Numbered from the stretch's first letter, positions 25,318 to 33,539 are shown. The stretch is 64,000 nucleotides of DNA from Hymenobacter algoricola (GCF_039539525.1 NZ_BAABDH010000039.1:186001-250000), one strand, 5' to 3'. Translations and numbers: made by a program. The notes: generated by a model not told the origin, from the letters alone.

Positions 25318-25890
25318 CTACAGTACCCGTACCGCCGCCGAATAGCGCAGCGTGTCAAACAGCACCAGCTTCTGCAGGCCCCGCACCCGGTAGCTGCGCA
25401 GCCTGCCGGCCTCGTAGCTCAGCACCAGCTTCTTCTGCGAGAAAAACAGCGGATTGTCCTGGGAAAGAGTGGCCGTGACTTCCCGTACCCCTGCACGGTC
25501 GGACACTACGGCCAGCTGCTCCACGGCGTGCTCGATGCCGGGCTTGCGCACGTAGGTTTGCCGCAGGCCGGCGGCCGTGGGCTCGGGGGGCAGCGCCGCG
25601 TAAGCCCCGAGCAGCGCCGTTTTGTTGATGTCGGCCTGGTAGAAAACCTGGAGCTCCTTGCTCCAGTCCACGTGCGCTACCCGCGCCGTTTCCTGCGCTC
25701 CGCCGCGCAGCTGCACCTGCTTTTCCACCGCCGGGTTCTGCCGGGTGAGCAGGGCCGTCTGGGCGTCGAGCAGGCCCTTTACGTCAAAGTACAGCGGCGG
25801 CCGGGTGGGTTGGCCCGCCTGCGCGGCTTCCTCGGGCCCGCAGGCGCCGACCAGCAGCAGCAGCGGCGCGGCCAGCCAGGGGCTACGCAT
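25318..25890 (-). CDS. hypothetical lipoprotein downstream of gpmI
   Basis: A 190-residue predicted lipoprotein, lipobox LLVGAC near residue 16. The mature part is mixed helix and strand with no recognised motif; it includes VKGLLDAQTALLTRQNPAVEKQVQL and a final ring of basic and aromatic residues (SYEAGRLRSYRVRGLQKLVLFDTLRYS). Its start overlaps the last codons of gpmI by eight bases, so the two genes are coupled. The pairing of a glycolytic enzyme with an envelope lipoprotein is likely a conserved neighbourhood without a shared pathway. Confidence 0.75.
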   Translation of the reverse strand: MRSPWLAAPLLLLVGACGPEEAAQAGQPTRPPLYFDVKGLLDAQTALLTRQNPAVEKQVQLRGGAQETARVAHVDWSKELQVFYQADINKTALLGAYAALPPEPTAAGLRQTYVRKPGIEHAVEQLAVVSDRAGVREVTATLSQDNPLFFSQKKLVLSYEAGRLRSYRVRGLQKLVLFDTLRYSAAVRVL

Positions 25891-27439
25891 TCGGCAGCAG
25901 GAGCGCCGCGCCGTTTGGGTGCAGCAACGACAGTCCGGTCATATCAGCCGGCTGGGGCAGGCCCATCAGCTCCAGGATCGTGGGCGCAATGTCGCCCAGC
26001 CGGCCATCGGTGAGGCTGCCCTGGTAGTCGTTGTCGGCCAGGATGCAGGGCACCAGGTTGGTGCTGTGGGCGGTATTGGGGCTGCCGTCGGGGTTTATCA
26101 TCACCTCGGCGTTGCCGTGGTCGGCGATGATAATGCAGGCATAGTCATTGGCCAGGGCGGCTTCCACCACGTCGCGGGCGCAGGTGTCGGTGGTTTCCAC
26201 TGCTTTCACCACCGCATCAAACACGCCGGTGTGGCCCACCATGTCGGGGTTGGCGAAGTTGAGCACGATGAAGTCGGCCGAGCGGGCCTGCAGCTCCGGC
26301 ACCAGGGCGTCGCGCAGGTCGTAGGCACTCATCTCGGGCTGCAAATCGTAGGTGGCCACCTTGGGCGAAGCGCGCATGATGCGGGTTTCGCCCTCGAACT
26401 CCAGCTCCCGGCCGCCGCTGAAAAAGAACGTCACGTGCGGGTACTTCTCGGTTTCGGCAATGCGGATCTGCTTTTTGGCGTGCGCGGCCAGCACTTCCCC
26501 GAGGGTATTTTCAAGGTTGTCCTTGTCGAAAACCGGGGTGACGCCCACGAAGGTGGCGTCGTAGTTGGTCAGGGTCAGGTAGTTCAGGTTCAGGCGGTGC
26601 ATGTTGAAGGCATGGAAGTCCTGCTGCGTCAGCGCCTGCGTAATTTCGCGGCCCCGGTCGGTGCGGAAGTTGAAGCAGACAACCACGTCGCCTTCCTGAA
26701 TGGTGGCCAGCGGCTGCCCATCGGCCCCTACTTTTACAATGGGCTTCAGAAACTCATCCGTCACGCCCTCTTTATAGGAGTCGAGCATGTTCTGGATCAG
26801 GTTCTGCGAGGGCGTGCCGGTGCCATTCACCAGCAGGTCATACGCCACTTTCACCCGTTCCCAGCGGTTGTCGCGGTCCATGGCGTAGTAGCGGCCCACG
26901 ATGGAGGCAATCTTGGCGCCGCTACGCTCCAGATGCTGCTCCAGGTCGTTGACGTAGTTCACGCCGCCTTTGGGGTCGGTGTCGCGGCCGTCGGTGAAGG
27001 CGTGGATGAACACCTTGTGCACGTCGGCGTCGTGGGCCAGGGTGCAAAGGGCTTTGAGGTGGTCGATGTGGGAATGCACGCCGCCGTCGGAGAGCAGGCC
27101 GATGAAGTGCAGATTCTTGCCGGTGGTGCGGGCGTACTCAAACGCCTTTTCCAGCGCCGGTACCGTGCCCAGCTTCCGCTCCCGAATGGCTTTGTTGATG
27201 CGCACCAGATCCTGGTACACCACGCGGCCGGCCCCGATGTTCATGTGGCCGACTTCGGAGTTGCCCATCTGTCCGTCGGGCAGGCCCACGGCCTCGCCGG
27301 AGGCCTGAAGCTTGCTGTGCGGGAAGCGTTGGAACAAGGAGTCAACGAAAGGCGTTTGGGCCTTGTCTACTGCCGACGCCTCTTTGTTCTGCGCCAGACC
27401 CCAGCCGTCCAGAATCACCAACAATACCTGTTTGTTCAT
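25883..27439 (-). CDS. gpmI: 2,3-bisphosphoglycerate-independent phosphoglycerate mutase
   Basis: A 518-residue manganese enzyme of glycolysis that interconverts 3- and 2-phosphoglycerate. The start VLLVILDGWG carries the first metal ligand, QMGNSEVGHMNIGAG near residue 60 carries the phosphorylated serine, and ADHGNAEVMINPDGSPNTAHSTN near residues 440-462 carries the last metal ligands of the alkaline phosphatase fold. The ATG at 27439 is chosen by family length; a perfect -7 element lies only five bases before it, so the transcript may be leaderless or nearly so. Confidence 0.96.
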   Translation of the reverse strand: MNKQVLLVILDGWGLAQNKEASAVDKAQTPFVDSLFQRFPHSKLQASGEAVGLPDGQMGNSEVGHMNIGAGRVVYQDLVRINKAIRERKLGTVPALEKAFEYARTTGKNLHFIGLLSDGGVHSHIDHLKALCTLAHDADVHKVFIHAFTDGRDTDPKGGVNYVNDLEQHLERSGAKIASIVGRYYAMDRDNRWERVKVAYDLLVNGTGTPSQNLIQNMLDSYKEGVTDEFLKPIVKVGADGQPLATIQEGDVVVCFNFRTDRGREITQALTQQDFHAFNMHRLNLNYLTLTNYDATFVGVTPVFDKDNLENTLGEVLAAHAKKQIRIAETEKYPHVTFFFSGGRELEFEGETRIMRASPKVATYDLQPEMSAYDLRDALVPELQARSADFIVLNFANPDMVGHTGVFDAVVKAVETTDTCARDVVEAALANDYACIIIADHGNAEVMINPDGSPNTAHSTNLVPCILADNDYQGSLTDGRLGDIAPTILELMGLPQPADMTGLSLLHPNGAALLLPNA

Positions 27440-27444
27440 AGCTG

Positions 27445-27452
27445 CAAAGATA
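27445..27452 (-). promoter_or_regulatory. candidate gpmI -7 element next to the start codon
   Basis: On the minus strand TATCTTTG, a perfect TAnnTTTG, separated from the gpmI ATG by five bases (CAGCT). Confidence 0.5.
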
Positions 27453-27602
27453 GGGGCCGAGGCCCGGAACGTACGCATTAAGTTGGTTTCTGTTCATTTA
27501 CGTTAACTTACCCCCAGCACGGTTCGGCCATCAGAATCTTTTATTCGTATGGGGCAGTTGGCATAGTTTTAGCAAACAGCCTGATGCATTCCCTCCCCTA
27601 GT

Positions 27603-28001
27603 ATGAAACGTACCCTCCTTCATGCAGTGGCCATCGTCTGGCTGGTGCTCCTCTCCGTAACAGTAAACGCCCAGGGTGAAGGGTTCGCACCGGTGCGTAA
27701 CGCCATCCGGGGCGGTTCGTCCAAAGAGCTGGCGCAGCATTTCGGCTCTACCGTGGAGCTGAGCTTCGACGGCGACAAGCAGAGCTACAGCGCCACGCAG
27801 GCCGAGTTTGTGATGAAAGACTTCTTCGCCAAGAACTCTCCCGCCGGCTTCGACTTCGTGCATTACGGCGGCAGCAACGAGGGCACGCCCTACGCCGTGG
27901 GCAAGTACGTGAGCAAAAGCGGCGCCTACCGGATGTTCGTCAAGATGAAATCGGCGCAGGGCAACCTGGTCATCGACACCATCGACTTCACCAAGGAATA
28001 A
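27603..28001 (+). CDS. DUF4783-type secreted protein
   Basis: A 132-residue exported protein. The signal peptide ends at VNAQGEG near residue 24 without a lipobox. The mature domain is about 105 residues with the DUF4783 pattern: a helix APVRNAIRGGSSKELAQHF, a strand STVELSFDGDKQSYSATQAEFVMKDFF, then GFDFVHYGGSNEGTPYAVGKY and a final strand pair ending in IDTIDFTKE. The fold resembles NTF2-like cone domains. Its function is unknown. Such proteins often lie next to nadC, as here. Confidence 0.8.
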   Translation: MKRTLLHAVAIVWLVLLSVTVNAQGEGFAPVRNAIRGGSSKELAQHFGSTVELSFDGDKQSYSATQAEFVMKDFFAKNSPAGFDFVHYGGSNEGTPYAVGKYVSKSGAYRMFVKMKSAQGNLVIDTIDFTKE

Positions 28002-28103
28002 CCTGCTGCCTGCTAACGCGCTACGGTAACCGTTTGAGAAAAAACTACTTACTCCGGTTGCTTTTCCCCGGTTCGTAGCTTCCGAAATTCAGCTTTCTTT
28101 GCC

Positions 28104-28133
28104 AAGGCCCCGGCGCAAGTCGGGGCCTTTTTC
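28104..28133 (+). terminator. intrinsic terminator just upstream of nadC
   Basis: AAGGCCCCG (28104-28112) pairs with CGGGGCCTT (28121-28129), eight-base loop, followed by TTTCT. It probably ends the DUF4783 transcript and touches the nadC promoter. Confidence 0.75.
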
Positions 28134-28141
28134 TATTTTTG
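28134..28141 (+). promoter_or_regulatory. candidate nadC -7 element next to the start codon
   Basis: TATTTTTG, a perfect TAnnTTTG, only four bases before the GTG at 28146. Confidence 0.5.
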
Positions 28142-28145
28142 CACC

Positions 28146-29006
28146 GTGCAAAAAGCTCCTTACCTCACCCCGGAAGCCCTCACCGCCTTTATTCGTACGG
28201 CCCTGGCCGAAGATATCGGCGACGGTGACCATTCTTCCCTGGCTTCCATTCCCGCCGAGGCCCGGAACCGCGCCCATCTTTTAGTGAAAAGTGAGGGCCT
28301 GCTGGCCGGCATCGAGCTGGCCCACCTGATCTTTAGCGAAGTAGACGCCGACCTGCGCGTCACCCAGCTACTCAACGACGGCACCCGCGTCAAGCACGGC
28401 GACATTGCTTTTACCGTGGAAGGCAAAGCCCAGAGCATCCTGACTGCCGAGCGGCTGGTGCTCAACTGCATGCAGCGCATGAGCGCCATTGCCACCTACA
28501 CGGCCCACCTTACCAGCCTGCTGGCCGGTACCAGCGCCAAGCTGCTCGATACCCGCAAAACGACCCCTAACTTCCGCCTCTGCGAGAAGTGGGCCGTGCT
28601 CATCGGCGGCGGCGTCAACCACCGCTACGGCCTGTTCGACGGCATTATCCTCAAGGACAACCACGTCGACTACGCCGGCGGCATCCGGCTGGCCATTGAA
28701 GCTACCCACGCCTACCTGGCCCGCACTGGCCGGCAGCTGCCCATCGTGGTGGAAACCCGCACGCTGGCCGAGGTGCAGCAGGTGCTCGACACCGGCGGCA
28801 TCACCCGCATCATGCTCGACAACATGGCCCCCACGCTGCTGCGCAAGGCCGTGGCGCTGGTGGCCGGCCGCTTCCCTACCGAGGCTTCCGGCGGCATCAA
28901 CGAGCAGACCATTGCCGAAGTGGCCGGTACCGGCGTCGACTTTATCTCCGTCGGCGCCCTGACCCACTCCGTCAAAAGCCTGGACCTGAGCCTGAAAGCT
29001 TATTGA
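28146..29006 (+). CDS. nadC: carboxylating nicotinate-nucleotide diphosphorylase
   Basis: A 286-residue enzyme that converts quinolinate and PRPP into nicotinate mononucleotide in NAD synthesis. Conserved parts include EDIGDGDHSS near the start, LNCMQRMSAIATYT, LLDTRKTTPNFRLCEKWAVLIGGGVNHRYGLFDGIILKDNH with the quinolinate-binding arginines, histidines and lysines, VVVETRTLAEVQQ and EASGGINEQTIAE near the C-terminus. The start is the GTG at 28146 by family length. It is directly preceded by a terminator and a -7 element. Confidence 0.95.
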   Translation: MQKAPYLTPEALTAFIRTALAEDIGDGDHSSLASIPAEARNRAHLLVKSEGLLAGIELAHLIFSEVDADLRVTQLLNDGTRVKHGDIAFTVEGKAQSILTAERLVLNCMQRMSAIATYTAHLTSLLAGTSAKLLDTRKTTPNFRLCEKWAVLIGGGVNHRYGLFDGIILKDNHVDYAGGIRLAIEATHAYLARTGRQLPIVVETRTLAEVQQVLDTGGITRIMLDNMAPTLLRKAVALVAGRFPTEASGGINEQTIAEVAGTGVDFISVGALTHSVKSLDLSLKAY

Positions 29007-29021
29007 GGTGCGGTTTGTTTG

Positions 29022-29108
29022 ATGAGCCAAGCGCTGTGGCGGGGCTGGCCCCTGGTCGAGCGGACCCCGGCCAAGCGGCGCATCAAGAAGCAGTACCTCC
29101 GCACCTGA
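29022..29108 (+). CDS. possible 28-residue small protein
   Basis: An ATG-started frame of 28 codons between nadC and the next gene, ending in a basic stretch TPAKRRIKKQYLRT. It has aromatic residues at the start (ALWRGWPLVER) and no homology I recognise. The codon use agrees with neighbouring genes, but a frame this short can occur by chance in GC-rich DNA. Confidence 0.2.
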   Translation: MSQALWRGWPLVERTPAKRRIKKQYLRT

Positions 29109-29131
29109 ACCAAATACAGCCCATTACGTCA

Positions 29132-29782
29132 ATGCAACAACCCAATCAGCGCGGTGGCTACCGCCAGGCGCAGGGCCAGGGCCCGAGCCCGATGGCCATC
29201 CGCACCAAGAAATACCAGCTCAGCACCGACACCTATACCCGCATGGCCATGAGCCAGGTGTGGAAAAAGGAGTGGTGGTACGCCCTGATTCCCTTTGCCG
29301 TCGGGGTGCTGCCCGCCGCCATCTGGCCCTCGTGGTGGTGGCTGCTGCTGGCCGTGGTGCTCACGCTGCTCTACGTGCTGCTGCGCTCGGCCCAGATTAC
29401 CGGCGTGGCCCAGATGGAGCAGAGCAAGGCCCTGTTTGAGCGGCTGAACTATGAAATCGACAACAAGCAGATTCTGCTGCGCCTGAACGAGACCAAGGGC
29501 ATGGGCCTGACCTGGGACATGATTGGCAAGGCCCGCCGCGACGCCGACGCCTACCTGCTCTGGCTGCAGCCGCCCGCCGAGGCCGAGCAGCTGCCGGGCT
29601 TCCGCGGCTGGCTGGGCCGCACGTTCACCGTGCCCGTATTCCTGCACCTGCCCCTGCGCATCTTCAACTCGCCGAACGACATCAAGCTGTTCGACTCGAT
29701 GCTGCGCCGCAAAAACCTGCTGCCCGCGCTGGAAGTGCCGGTAGCGGCGCCGCCCGCCGCCGCCGGCCCCCCGGCCGCGTAA
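29132..29782 (+). CDS. hypothetical membrane protein, YcxB-like
   Basis: A 216-residue protein with two adjacent membrane helices near residues 53-92 (WYALIPFAVGVLPAAIW and WWLLLAVVLTLLYVLLRS), preceded by a Gln/Gly-rich N-terminal tail and followed by a cytoplasmic domain with LNYEIDNKQILLRLNETKGMGLTWDMIGKARRDADAYLLWL, which has the plan of YcxB-type PH-like domains. It ends in a low-complexity Ala/Pro tail. The upstream reading frame is open to 29003, but the ATG at 29132 gives the family start. Function unknown. Confidence 0.72.
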   Translation: MQQPNQRGGYRQAQGQGPSPMAIRTKKYQLSTDTYTRMAMSQVWKKEWWYALIPFAVGVLPAAIWPSWWWLLLAVVLTLLYVLLRSAQITGVAQMEQSKALFERLNYEIDNKQILLRLNETKGMGLTWDMIGKARRDADAYLLWLQPPAEAEQLPGFRGWLGRTFTVPVFLHLPLRIFNSPNDIKLFDSMLRRKNLLPALEVPVAAPPAAAGPPAA

Positions 29783-29861
29783 CTTTTCGCGGCGGCGGCC
29801 GGTATCAGCTTGCCGGCCGAGGTCGGCGGCGCCCAGGCCGCGGCATTTGCTCTTCCGTGTT

Positions 29862-29869
29862 TACTTTTG
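29862..29869 (+). promoter_or_regulatory. candidate -7 element for the small lipoprotein gene
   Basis: TACTTTTG, a perfect TAnnTTTG, 62 bases before the ATG at 29932. Confidence 0.45.
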
Positions 29870-29931
29870 CGCCGCACTCGTGCGGTGCTCTCCATTTCTG
29901 CCGCCCGGCGGCTCTTCAACCGCTCACGATT

Positions 29932-30321
29932 ATGACCAAAAATCTTCTGCTCTCCGGCCTTGCCCTGGCTACCCTCGCGCTGAACGCCTGCAGCAGCGAG
30001 CCTTCCGACTACCGCCCCGACAAGAAAGTGTCCCTGGACATGGTGGCTCCCGGTACCCGCTCGTCTGACAACTTCGATCAGGCCTCGGCGGAAGCTCCGC
30101 ACCAAGCCAAGGGCGCGGCTATTGCGCACCCCATCAGCACCAACGGTGCAGTGGACGAGGTCGATGTGAACGTGCGCAACAAGCCCTCGGCCGAGAAAGC
30201 CATGAGCGCCAACGCGGAAGAGGTGGAGCGTACCAAGCAGGGCTCTGATGCCGCCAAGCTGAAAGCCGAGCCCCACGCCATGCCCCGCGGTACCAGCGGC
30301 GGCCAGCTGAAAGAGGAATAG
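29932..30321 (+). CDS. small hydrophilic lipoprotein
   Basis: A 129-residue predicted lipoprotein, lipobox LALNACSS near residue 18. The mature part is unstructured in appearance: rich in Ala, Ser, Lys, Asp and Glu, with no cysteines after the lipobox and no recognised domain. Short pieces such as EVDVNVRNKPSAEKAMSANA may be a helix. It looks like an envelope tether or spacer protein, but nothing in the sequence proves that. A strong terminator follows. Confidence 0.7.
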   Translation: MTKNLLLSGLALATLALNACSSEPSDYRPDKKVSLDMVAPGTRSSDNFDQASAEAPHQAKGAAIAHPISTNGAVDEVDVNVRNKPSAEKAMSANAEEVERTKQGSDAAKLKAEPHAMPRGTSGGQLKEE

Positions 30322-30343
30322 TTCGGCAGCGTTTGCCGGGCAC

Positions 30344-30376
30344 TAACTGCCGCCGACGCTGAGTTGGCGGCAGTTA
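30344..30376 (+). terminator. hairpin after the small lipoprotein gene
   Basis: TAACTGCCGCC (30344-30354) pairs with GGCGGCAGTTA (30366-30376), 11 perfect base pairs around an 11-base loop; the T tract is weak (TCGTTTG). Confidence 0.6.
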
Positions 30377-30446
30377 TCGTTTGGGGCAACTACCACTCCG
30401 CCCGGTGGTCTGGCGCCTTTCCGAAGCGGGTTTCTTTCCACTGGTA

Positions 30447-30483
30447 CCGGCCGTCCGCGCCGGGGCGGCCAGGCTTTTTTTTT
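30447..30483 (+). terminator. terminator-like hairpin abutting a methyltransferase start
   Basis: A GC-rich hairpin (30447-30473, one bulged A and one G-T pair) followed by nine T residues (30475-30483). The methyltransferase ATG is at 30491, seven bases later, so it lies in that gene's leader or promoter zone. Confidence 0.55.
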
Positions 30484-30490
30484 CGTTCTG

Positions 30491-31228
30491 ATGTCAACCG
30501 AAATCGAGTGGTTTAGCACGTGGTTCGACTCGCCGTACTACCATCTGCTGTACCGCGACCGAGACCAACAGGAGGCCCGGGACTTTATCGACGCGCTGCT
30601 GGTGCACCTGCACCCCAAGCCCGGGACGCGGCTGCTGGATCTGGCCTGTGGCAAAGGCCGGCACGCCATTTACCTGAGCGAAAAAGGGTACGATGTAACC
30701 GGGGTCGACCTTTCCCCGGAAAGCATTGTCTATGCCCGCCAGTTTGCTCAGCCGCAGCTGCACTTTGAGGTGCACGACATGCGCGACCCGCTGCCCTGGG
30801 GGCCGTTCGATTTCATCTTCAACCTGTTTACCAGCTTCGGCTACTTCGCCGAGGAAACTGAGAACGTGGTGGCGCTGCGCTCGGCAGCGGCGGCGCTGCG
30901 CCCCGGCGGCAAGATGGTCATCGACTTCATGAACACCGAGCGGGCCGTATTTGAGCTGGTGGGCCGCGAGGAAAAAACTGTCGACGGCATCACCTTCCAC
31001 CTGCGCCGCCACCTCGACAACGGCTTTATTGTGAAGGAAATCCGTTTTACCGACCCCGAAGGCCGGGCCCAGTTTTTCGAGGAGCGGGTGCGGGCCCTGC
31101 GGCGGGTGCAGTTCGAGGAGTACTTCCTGATGGCTGGCCTGCGCCTGGCCGAAGTCCTGGGCGACTATCACCTGACGCCTTATGACGGGCACCGCAGCCC
31201 GCGCATGATCTTCGTGCTGAAAAAGTAG
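30491..31228 (+). CDS. class I SAM-dependent methyltransferase
   Basis: A 245-residue methyltransferase. Motif I is LLDLACGKGRHAIYLSEKGYDVTGVDLSPESI near residues 48-79, with the SAM-binding glycines and the acidic residue that holds the ribose. Motif II is PFDFIFNLFTSFGYF, followed by LRPGGKMVIDFMN as motif III. The C-terminal half has alternating strands (VRALRRVQFEEYFLMAGLRLAEVLGDY). The substrate is unknown. A terminator-like hairpin with nine T residues stands directly before the start codon. Confidence 0.88.
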   Translation: MSTEIEWFSTWFDSPYYHLLYRDRDQQEARDFIDALLVHLHPKPGTRLLDLACGKGRHAIYLSEKGYDVTGVDLSPESIVYARQFAQPQLHFEVHDMRDPLPWGPFDFIFNLFTSFGYFAEETENVVALRSAAAALRPGGKMVIDFMNTERAVFELVGREEKTVDGITFHLRRHLDNGFIVKEIRFTDPEGRAQFFEERVRALRRVQFEEYFLMAGLRLAEVLGDYHLTPYDGHRSPRMIFVLKK

Positions 31229-31322
31229 GCCGCTGGGCTGAGGTGCCGGGCCGGCACGGGAGCCGCAGCAGCTGGTCGTGCCGGGCTGGCCGCCTCGCGC
31301 ACCAAACAAATACCCAATTACT

Positions 31323-32066
31323 ATGTGGATTGCCGTTCTGCTGCTGTTTCTTACCGTACTCGGGGCCGGGTGGCTCACCCGCTTCGTGCCCACGGCCCGC
31401 ACCACCTGGATGAAGCCGCTGCTGGCTTTTAGCGGCGCTTACCTGTTTACGCTCACCGTGACGCACCTGCTGCCCGAGGCGCTGGCGCTGGCGCCCACGG
31501 CCACGCACCGCGTGGGCTACTACGTGCTGGCCGGCTTTTTCGGGCAGCTGATTCTGGAAGTGTTTTCTCAGGGCGTCGAGCACGGCCACGTACACCACAA
31601 TACTGCCCACGCCGGGCAGGTGCCGTTTATGCTGCTGTTTTCCCTGGTCATTCACTCGTTTCTGGAAGGCAGCATCCTGGTGAAATCCCCCGAAGTCGGG
31701 GCCGTCAGCCAGGATTTCTACGCCATCCTGACCGGCGTGGCCCTGCACCACATTCCGGCCGCCTTCGCCCTGATGGCCGCGCTGCTGCTGCGGCTGAACA
31801 GCTTCCGGCGGGCGCTGCCTTATCTGGTGCTGTTTGCCCTGGCCGCGCCAGCAGGCATCATCGTCAGCAACTACGTGGTGCTGGAGCAGCTGCTGACCGG
31901 CGGGCTGTATGCCGCGCTGCTGGGCCTGGTGGCCGGCAACTTTCTGCACGTCTCCACCACCATTCTCTTCGAAATCAGCCCGGAGCACAAGCTCAACTGG
32001 CCCAAGCTGGCGGCTACGCTGGCCGGCTGCGCCCTGGCGCTGGCCGTAGACATCGTGCAGCCCTGA
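31323..32066 (+). CDS. ZIP family metal transporter
   Basis: A 247-residue inner-membrane protein with about seven or eight helices. The metal-translocating helices carry LVIHSFLEGSILV near residue 116 and TGVALHHIPAAFALMAAL near residue 139, the two ZIP motifs with intramembrane histidines, and a His-rich loop EHGHVHHNTAHAG between helices three and four, as in zinc and iron ZIPs. It probably imports a divalent metal; which one is not shown. The ATG at 31323 starts the first membrane helix. Confidence 0.85.
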   Translation: MWIAVLLLFLTVLGAGWLTRFVPTARTTWMKPLLAFSGAYLFTLTVTHLLPEALALAPTATHRVGYYVLAGFFGQLILEVFSQGVEHGHVHHNTAHAGQVPFMLLFSLVIHSFLEGSILVKSPEVGAVSQDFYAILTGVALHHIPAAFALMAALLLRLNSFRRALPYLVLFALAAPAGIIVSNYVVLEQLLTGGLYAALLGLVAGNFLHVSTTILFEISPEHKLNWPKLAATLAGCALALAVDIVQP

Positions 32067-32078
32067 GTCGTTTGGCGG

Positions 32079-32327
32079 CTACTCGCCGTCGGAGTCCAGC
32101 ACCGGGCCACTGCCGTGCAGGTAGCGCTCCGGCTGGGCGGCCCGGGCGGTCTGCCGGGCCAGGGCCTCCTGCATATCCAGCCGCCGCCGGCGCATGGCCA
32201 CTACAATGTCGATGGCCTCCTTGCTGATGCCAAGCGCGTGGTAGGTGTGGACGAAGCAAAAATGCAGGACGGCACCGCCGCCGCCAGCGGCGGCCTTATT
32301 CCTGACGCAGAGCCGCCAGCTGCTCAA
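32079..32327 (-). pseudogene. truncated CbpM-like chaperone modulator
   Basis: An 82-codon frame in the place expected for cbpM, just after the CbpA-type dnaJ gene. Only the C-terminal part, HALGISKEAIDIVVAMRRRR and LDMQEAL, resembles the helical half of CbpM (H-x-x-L-x-I-x-x-E-G-I-D-pattern); the N-terminal half is replaced by codons that overlap the end of the dnaJ gene in another frame, starting at a TTG. About 40 family residues are missing. It may be a remnant or a shortened protein that starts elsewhere. Confidence 0.4.
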
Positions 32328-33216
32328 AGAGAGCCTTTTCCTGGTCGGTCAGGTTGTGGGGCAGCGTCAGGGTGAGCCGCAGGTACAGGTCGCCGACCTG
32401 GCCGGGGCTCTGGTAGTTTGGAAAGCCCTTGCCGCGCAGCCGCAGCCGGGTGCCGCTGGCCGTATCGGGCTTGATCTTGATTTTGACCGGCCCCGACAGC
32501 GTTTCAACCACCTGCTCGCCGCCCAGCACGGCTTTGTAGAGGCTCACCGGCACGTCCATGGTCAGGTCGTCGCCGGTGCGGGTGTAGCGCGGGTCGGGCT
32601 GCAGGCGCAGCGTGATGTAGAGGGAGCCGGCGGGGCCGCCGTGGCGGCCGGGGCCGCCCTGCTCGCGCAGGCGGATGGTTTGCCCGTCTTCGGCCCCCGG
32701 CTTGATGCTGATGCGCAGGCTTTTGCCGTTGACGGTGAGCGTGCGGGGGCCGCCGCAGAACGCATCTTCCAGGGTTAGCTCCAGCTCGGCCTGGTAATCT
32801 TGGCCGGCCCCGGCCCGCTGGCCGCCGGCCCGCTGCCCGCCGCCCATGCCCCCGAAGATGGAGCTGAAAAAGTCGGAGAAGTCGGTGCCGCCGAACGGGT
32901 CCTGGCCGCCGCCCGCGCCGCTGCCCTGCTGCGAGTACTGCGACCAGTCGAAGCCGCCGCTGCCCGGGCGGCGCCCGCCACCTTGTTGGTAGCGCTGGTA
33001 GTCGGCGCCGAGCTGGTCGTACTTGCGGCGCTTGTCTTCGTCGCTGAGGACTTCGTTGGCCTCGTTTACCTCCTTGAACTTCTGTTCCGCTTTCGGGTCG
33101 TTGGGGTTCACATCGGGGTGATGCTGGCGGGCCAGCTTGCGGTAGGCTTTCTTGATCTGGTCGGTGGTAGCGGTTTTCTCGACGCCCAGAATCTTGTAGT
33201 AGTCTTTGTAATCCAC
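32296..33216 (-). CDS. CbpA-type DnaJ co-chaperone
   Basis: A 306-residue J-domain protein. Residues 1-70 are the J domain with the HPD motif in ARQHHPDVNPN; a Gly/Phe-rich region with FDWSQYSQQGSG and DPFGGTDFSDFFSSIFGG spans about residues 90-155; the C-terminal peptide-binding domains follow (LELTLEDAFCGGPRTLTVNGKSLRISIKPG and GDLYLRLTLTLPHN). It lacks the zinc-finger region of DnaJ itself, so it is a CbpA type, assisting DnaK. The start is the GTG at 33216, giving MDYKDYYKILGV. The cbpM-like frame downstream is discussed separately. Confidence 0.9.
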   Translation of the reverse strand: MDYKDYYKILGVEKTATTDQIKKAYRKLARQHHPDVNPNDPKAEQKFKEVNEANEVLSDEDKRRKYDQLGADYQRYQQGGGRRPGSGGFDWSQYSQQGSGAGGGQDPFGGTDFSDFFSSIFGGMGGGQRAGGQRAGAGQDYQAELELTLEDAFCGGPRTLTVNGKSLRISIKPGAEDGQTIRLREQGGPGRHGGPAGSLYITLRLQPDPRYTRTGDDLTMDVPVSLYKAVLGGEQVVETLSGPVKIKIKPDTASGTRLRLRGKGFPNYQSPGQVGDLYLRLTLTLPHNLTDQEKALFEQLAALRQE

Positions 33217-33539
33217 AATCGGAGAATTTTGAATGCTGGTTTCCTGGCGGGTCAACCTATGGGGCCGGCGCCCAGCCTTTGCCTGCCGGTTGGTGGGGTG
33301 CAAGGTGGGACTTTCTGACGGGAGCTCTGCTTTGAGCGGCTCCGCGCCGGGCCTGCATTGCCATCGGCTGCCGGGCAAAAGCGCAATAGCAAGCCCGTAT
33401 TAGGCCCGCGCAGGCCTCTTGCCGGCTCAACGCAGGAGCCATGCCTCGGGTTATGGGGCCACGGCGAACTTTTACCGGGCTTTTTGTATTTTACAAGCCT
33501 TTACAGTTTCCGTTCTCCCACCTCTCAATCCCACAGTTT

